DNA of 7,482 bases, taken from Chlorobium sp. Lineage in GTDB: Bacteria > Bacteroidota > Chlorobiia > Chlorobiales > Chlorobiaceae. Position 1 is the stretch's first letter. The number at the start of each line of letters is the position of its first letter. A model generated the notes under the pieces. It saw only the letters and a list, made by a program, of their open reading frames with translations, was not told where the DNA came from and searched no databases. Of the stretch, positions 5,959 through 7,482 are shown piece by piece. The stretch lies in NCBI GenBank assembly GCA_026193435.1, contig JAPHUN010000101.1, positions 1-7,482 of the forward strand, in the 5' to 3' direction. The translations under genes were made by a program, and so were the position numbers.

Positions 5959-6144
5959 ATGAGTGATAAAAAAGTTACCATCACCCAGGTGCGCAGCATG
6001 ATCGGGTGTACGAAAAAGCAGAAGGCGACCATAAAGGCGTTGGGTCTGAGAAGACCGAACAACAAGGTTGAAAAACCGGATAACCCCTGTACAAGAGGTC
6101 AGATACGGGTAGTTCAGCATTTGGTTAAAGTAGAAGAGCAGTAA
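5959..6144 (+). CDS. rpmD: 50S ribosomal protein L30
   Basis: L30 is a small ferredoxin-like-fold 50S protein bound to 23S rRNA. The 61-residue product is of typical length and shows the family pattern: VTITQVRSMIGCTKKQKATIKALGLRRPNNKVEKPDNPCTRGQIRVVQHLVKVEE. The segment from GCTKKQKATIKALGL to IRVVQHLVKV aligns with the L30 signature (G-x-x-x-x-x-x-x-x-LGL, then I-x-x-V-x-HLV-x-V). Two cysteines (17 and 44) are present, unusual but not diagnostic. GGTGA (5951-5955) lies 3 nt before the ATG. The gene is absent from some bacterial lineages but is in its standard place here, between rpsE and rplO. Confidence 0.97.
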   Translation: MSDKKVTITQVRSMIGCTKKQKATIKALGLRRPNNKVEKPDNPCTRGQIRVVQHLVKVEEQ

Positions 6145-6178
6145 GTGTTTCATTAATTTGCAAGTCAGGTACTGAAAA

Positions 6179-6727
6179 ATGAATTTAAGTTCACTACGTC
6201 CTGCCAAAGGCGCGGTAAAGAATAAGAAACGTATCGGCCGCGGGCCTGGATCGGGAAATGGAACGACTGCCGGAAAAGGAAATAAAGGTCAGCAGTCGAG
6301 GAGCGGGTATACACGACCGGTTTCAGAAGGCGGCCAGATGCCGATATACAGAAGACTTCCTAAATTTGGTTTTACAAAACCAAACAGGAAGACTGTTATC
6401 CCGGTAAATCTCTCACAGATTGCGCTGTGGATGGAAAACGGAAAAGCGACATCCGAGATAACGGTTGAAAACCTCAAGAGCCTCTGTAGTGCGAGACGGG
6501 CAGATTATTTCAAGATTCTGGGAAATGGTGAGCTGAAGTCGCCTGTTACCATTACGGCACATTTTGTAAGCAAGAGCGCGCAGGAGAAAATCCTTCAGGC
6601 GGGAGGCACGATTACACTGGCCGAGCGTACACTGCTCGAGGCTGAAAGAATCAAGGATATGCCGGTCGAAGAGGGTCTGATGAAGCCGAAAGCACGTCTT
6701 AGGAAAAAGAAAAAAATCAAGTCCTGA
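6179..6727 (+). CDS. rplO: 50S ribosomal protein L15 with extended C-terminus
   Basis: L15 is an assembly protein whose Gly-rich N-terminus threads into 23S rRNA. The first part is canonical: MNLSSLRPAKGAVKNKKRIGRGPGSGNGTTAGKGNKGQQSRSG (1-43), then GGQMPIYRRLPKFGFTKPNRKTVIPVNLSQI and the C-terminal domain ending at LQAGGTITL near residue 147. E. coli L15 ends about here at 144 residues. This one has 182, with an added tail of about 36 residues that is helical-looking and acidic-basic (AERTLLEAERIKDMPVEEG), then very basic (KPKARLRKKKKIKS). The frame is intact, so the tail is genuine. Only a poor ribosome binding site (CAGG, 6165-6168) is visible. secY begins 18 nt later. Confidence 0.97.
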   Translation: MNLSSLRPAKGAVKNKKRIGRGPGSGNGTTAGKGNKGQQSRSGYTRPVSEGGQMPIYRRLPKFGFTKPNRKTVIPVNLSQIALWMENGKATSEITVENLKSLCSARRADYFKILGNGELKSPVTITAHFVSKSAQEKILQAGGTITLAERTLLEAERIKDMPVEEGLMKPKARLRKKKKIKS

Positions 6728-6745
6728 ACCTCTCATTGATCATTT

Positions 6746-7482
6746 ATGAAGCTGACTGAGAGCCTGCAGAATATAAATAAGATACCAGAATTGCGGCAGC
6801 GGATTTTGTATACGCTGCTGCTCTTGTTTATTTACAGAATAGGGTCGCATATAACCCTGCCCGGAGTAGACGCTGCCGCAGTATCCGGAGCGTCACAGAC
6901 TCATGCAAATGACCTGTTCGGTCTCTTCGACCTTTTCGTCGGAGGCGCGTTTGCACGAGCATCCATTTTCTCTCTCGGGATTATGCCCTATATTTCCGCT
7001 TCTATCATCATCCAGCTGCTGGGCGCGGTTACACCGTATTTTCAGAAATTACAGAAAGAGGGTGAGGACGGGAGACAGAAAATCAATCAGTATACCCGAT
7101 ATGGCACTGTATTGATCGCATCACTACAGGCCTGGGGTGTAAGTGTGAGTCTTGCAAGTCCGGCATCATTCGGACGAATTGTCGTGCCGGATCCAGGATT
7201 GTTTTTCCAGTTTTCTGCCGTGGTGATTCTCACAGCCAGCACGCTCTTTATCATGTGGCTTGGCGAGAAAATTACCGAAAGCGGTATAGGGAACGGCATA
7301 TCGCTTATAATCATGATCGGTATTCTTGCCCGCTTTCCACAGTCACTTCTCGCGGAATTTCAGTCTGTATCGCTCGGAAGTAAAAACTGGATCATCGAGG
7401 TTATCATTCTTGGCTTGATGGTTGCCATCGTCGCGGCTGTTGTGGTGCTCACTGTCGGTACGAGGCGAATACCCGTACAGCA
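6746..7482 (+). CDS. secY: Preprotein translocase subunit SecY, N-terminal part (partial)
   Basis: SecY is the membrane channel through which Sec substrates cross or enter the inner membrane. The frame from ATG 6746 stays open to the window edge, giving 245 residues of an expected 430-450. It shows MKLTESLQNINKIPELRQRI, then transmembrane 1 (about 20-34), the plug region DLFGLFDLFVGGAF (56-69), SLGIMPYISASIIIQLL (76-92), the cytosolic signature KEGEDGRQKINQYTRY (104-119), and further membrane segments at about 120-137, 154-172, 181-196 and 216-238. MWLGEKITESGIGNGISLIIMIG is a SecY hallmark. No Shine-Dalgarno precedes the start, only 18 nt after rplO, so coupling to L15 translation is likely. 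The right end is cut by the window, not by a mutation. Confidence 0.97.
   Translation, partial: MKLTESLQNINKIPELRQRILYTLLLLFIYRIGSHITLPGVDAAAVSGASQTHANDLFGLFDLFVGGAFARASIFSLGIMPYISASIIIQLLGAVTPYFQKLQKEGEDGRQKINQYTRYGTVLIASLQAWGVSVSLASPASFGRIVVPDPGLFFQFSAVVILTASTLFIMWLGEKITESGIGNGISLIIMIGILARFPQSLLAEFQSVSLGSKNWIIEVIILGLMVAIVAAVVVLTVGTRRIPVQ

Noticed and set aside
6413..6736. 107-residue minus-strand frame opposite rplO
   Set aside because: It lies almost wholly antisense to the intact L15 frame, and its composition mirrors that gene; no recognisable motif.
6903..7314. Two short frames (one on each strand) within the secY region
   Set aside because: The region is continuously coded by SecY in the correct frame with hallmark motifs, so both are shadows.
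1..7482. Mobile elements, CRISPR arrays, phage genes or a new defence system
   Set aside because: The window is fully occupied by conserved housekeeping genes in canonical order; I see no transposase, spaced repeats, or foreign-looking insert. The tRNA shows no flanking direct repeat or integrase that would mark an attachment site in use.

Overview
This window is the back half of a bacterial S10 ribosomal-protein cluster running without a break into the spc cluster. All protein genes lie on the + strand: the tail of rpsS, then rplV, rpsC, rplP, rpmC, rpsQ | rplN, a tRNA-Gly gene, rplX, rplE, rpsN, rpsH, rplF, rplR, rpsE, rpmD, rplO, and the first 245 codons of secY, which runs off the right edge. 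The gene order is the standard bacterial one. Gaps are about 15-60 nt, with no overlaps, and I see no convincing intrinsic terminator or full promoter, so the window looks like the inside of one long transcription unit open at both ends.

The protein sequences suggest the Bacteroidota/Chlorobiota branch, and the green sulfur bacteria (Chlorobiaceae) fit best. Supporting traits are the L22 tip sequence ([18 protein letters not shown]), an L29 with a Pro/Asn insertion between its helices, a short L24, an N-terminally extended L5, an L15 with a lysine-rich C-terminal tail, and several recognisable Shine-Dalgarno sites (which Bacteroidetes mostly lack). This placement is from memory of the families, not a search. 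Species cannot be named.

Region by region: 1-2250 encodes S19 (tail), L22, S3 (TTG start), L16, L29 and S17. 2251-2783 has L14 after a pyrimidine-rich leader, then a complete tRNA-Gly(UCC) inside the operon between rplN and rplX. 2784-4419 encodes L24, L5, S14 and S8. It contains a perfect 8-bp hairpin just before rplE, the position where S8 represses the spc operon in E. coli, and a 12-codon CxxC mini-ORF with a good ribosome binding site between rpsN and rpsH. 4448-6727 encodes L6, L18, S5, L30 and L15. 6746-7482 is the N-terminal half of SecY.

The genes supply most of the proteins around the exit tunnel (L22, L24, L29), the GTPase/tRNA-facing sites (L6, L16, L5, L14), and the 30S head and mRNA entry (S3, S5, S14, S19), plus the membrane channel that receives nascent chains. 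Most of the window is ordinary, highly conserved sequence. The points deserving a second look are the embedded tRNA, the rplX-rplE hairpin, the in-frame mini-ORF before rpsH, and the half-lost zinc site of S14.
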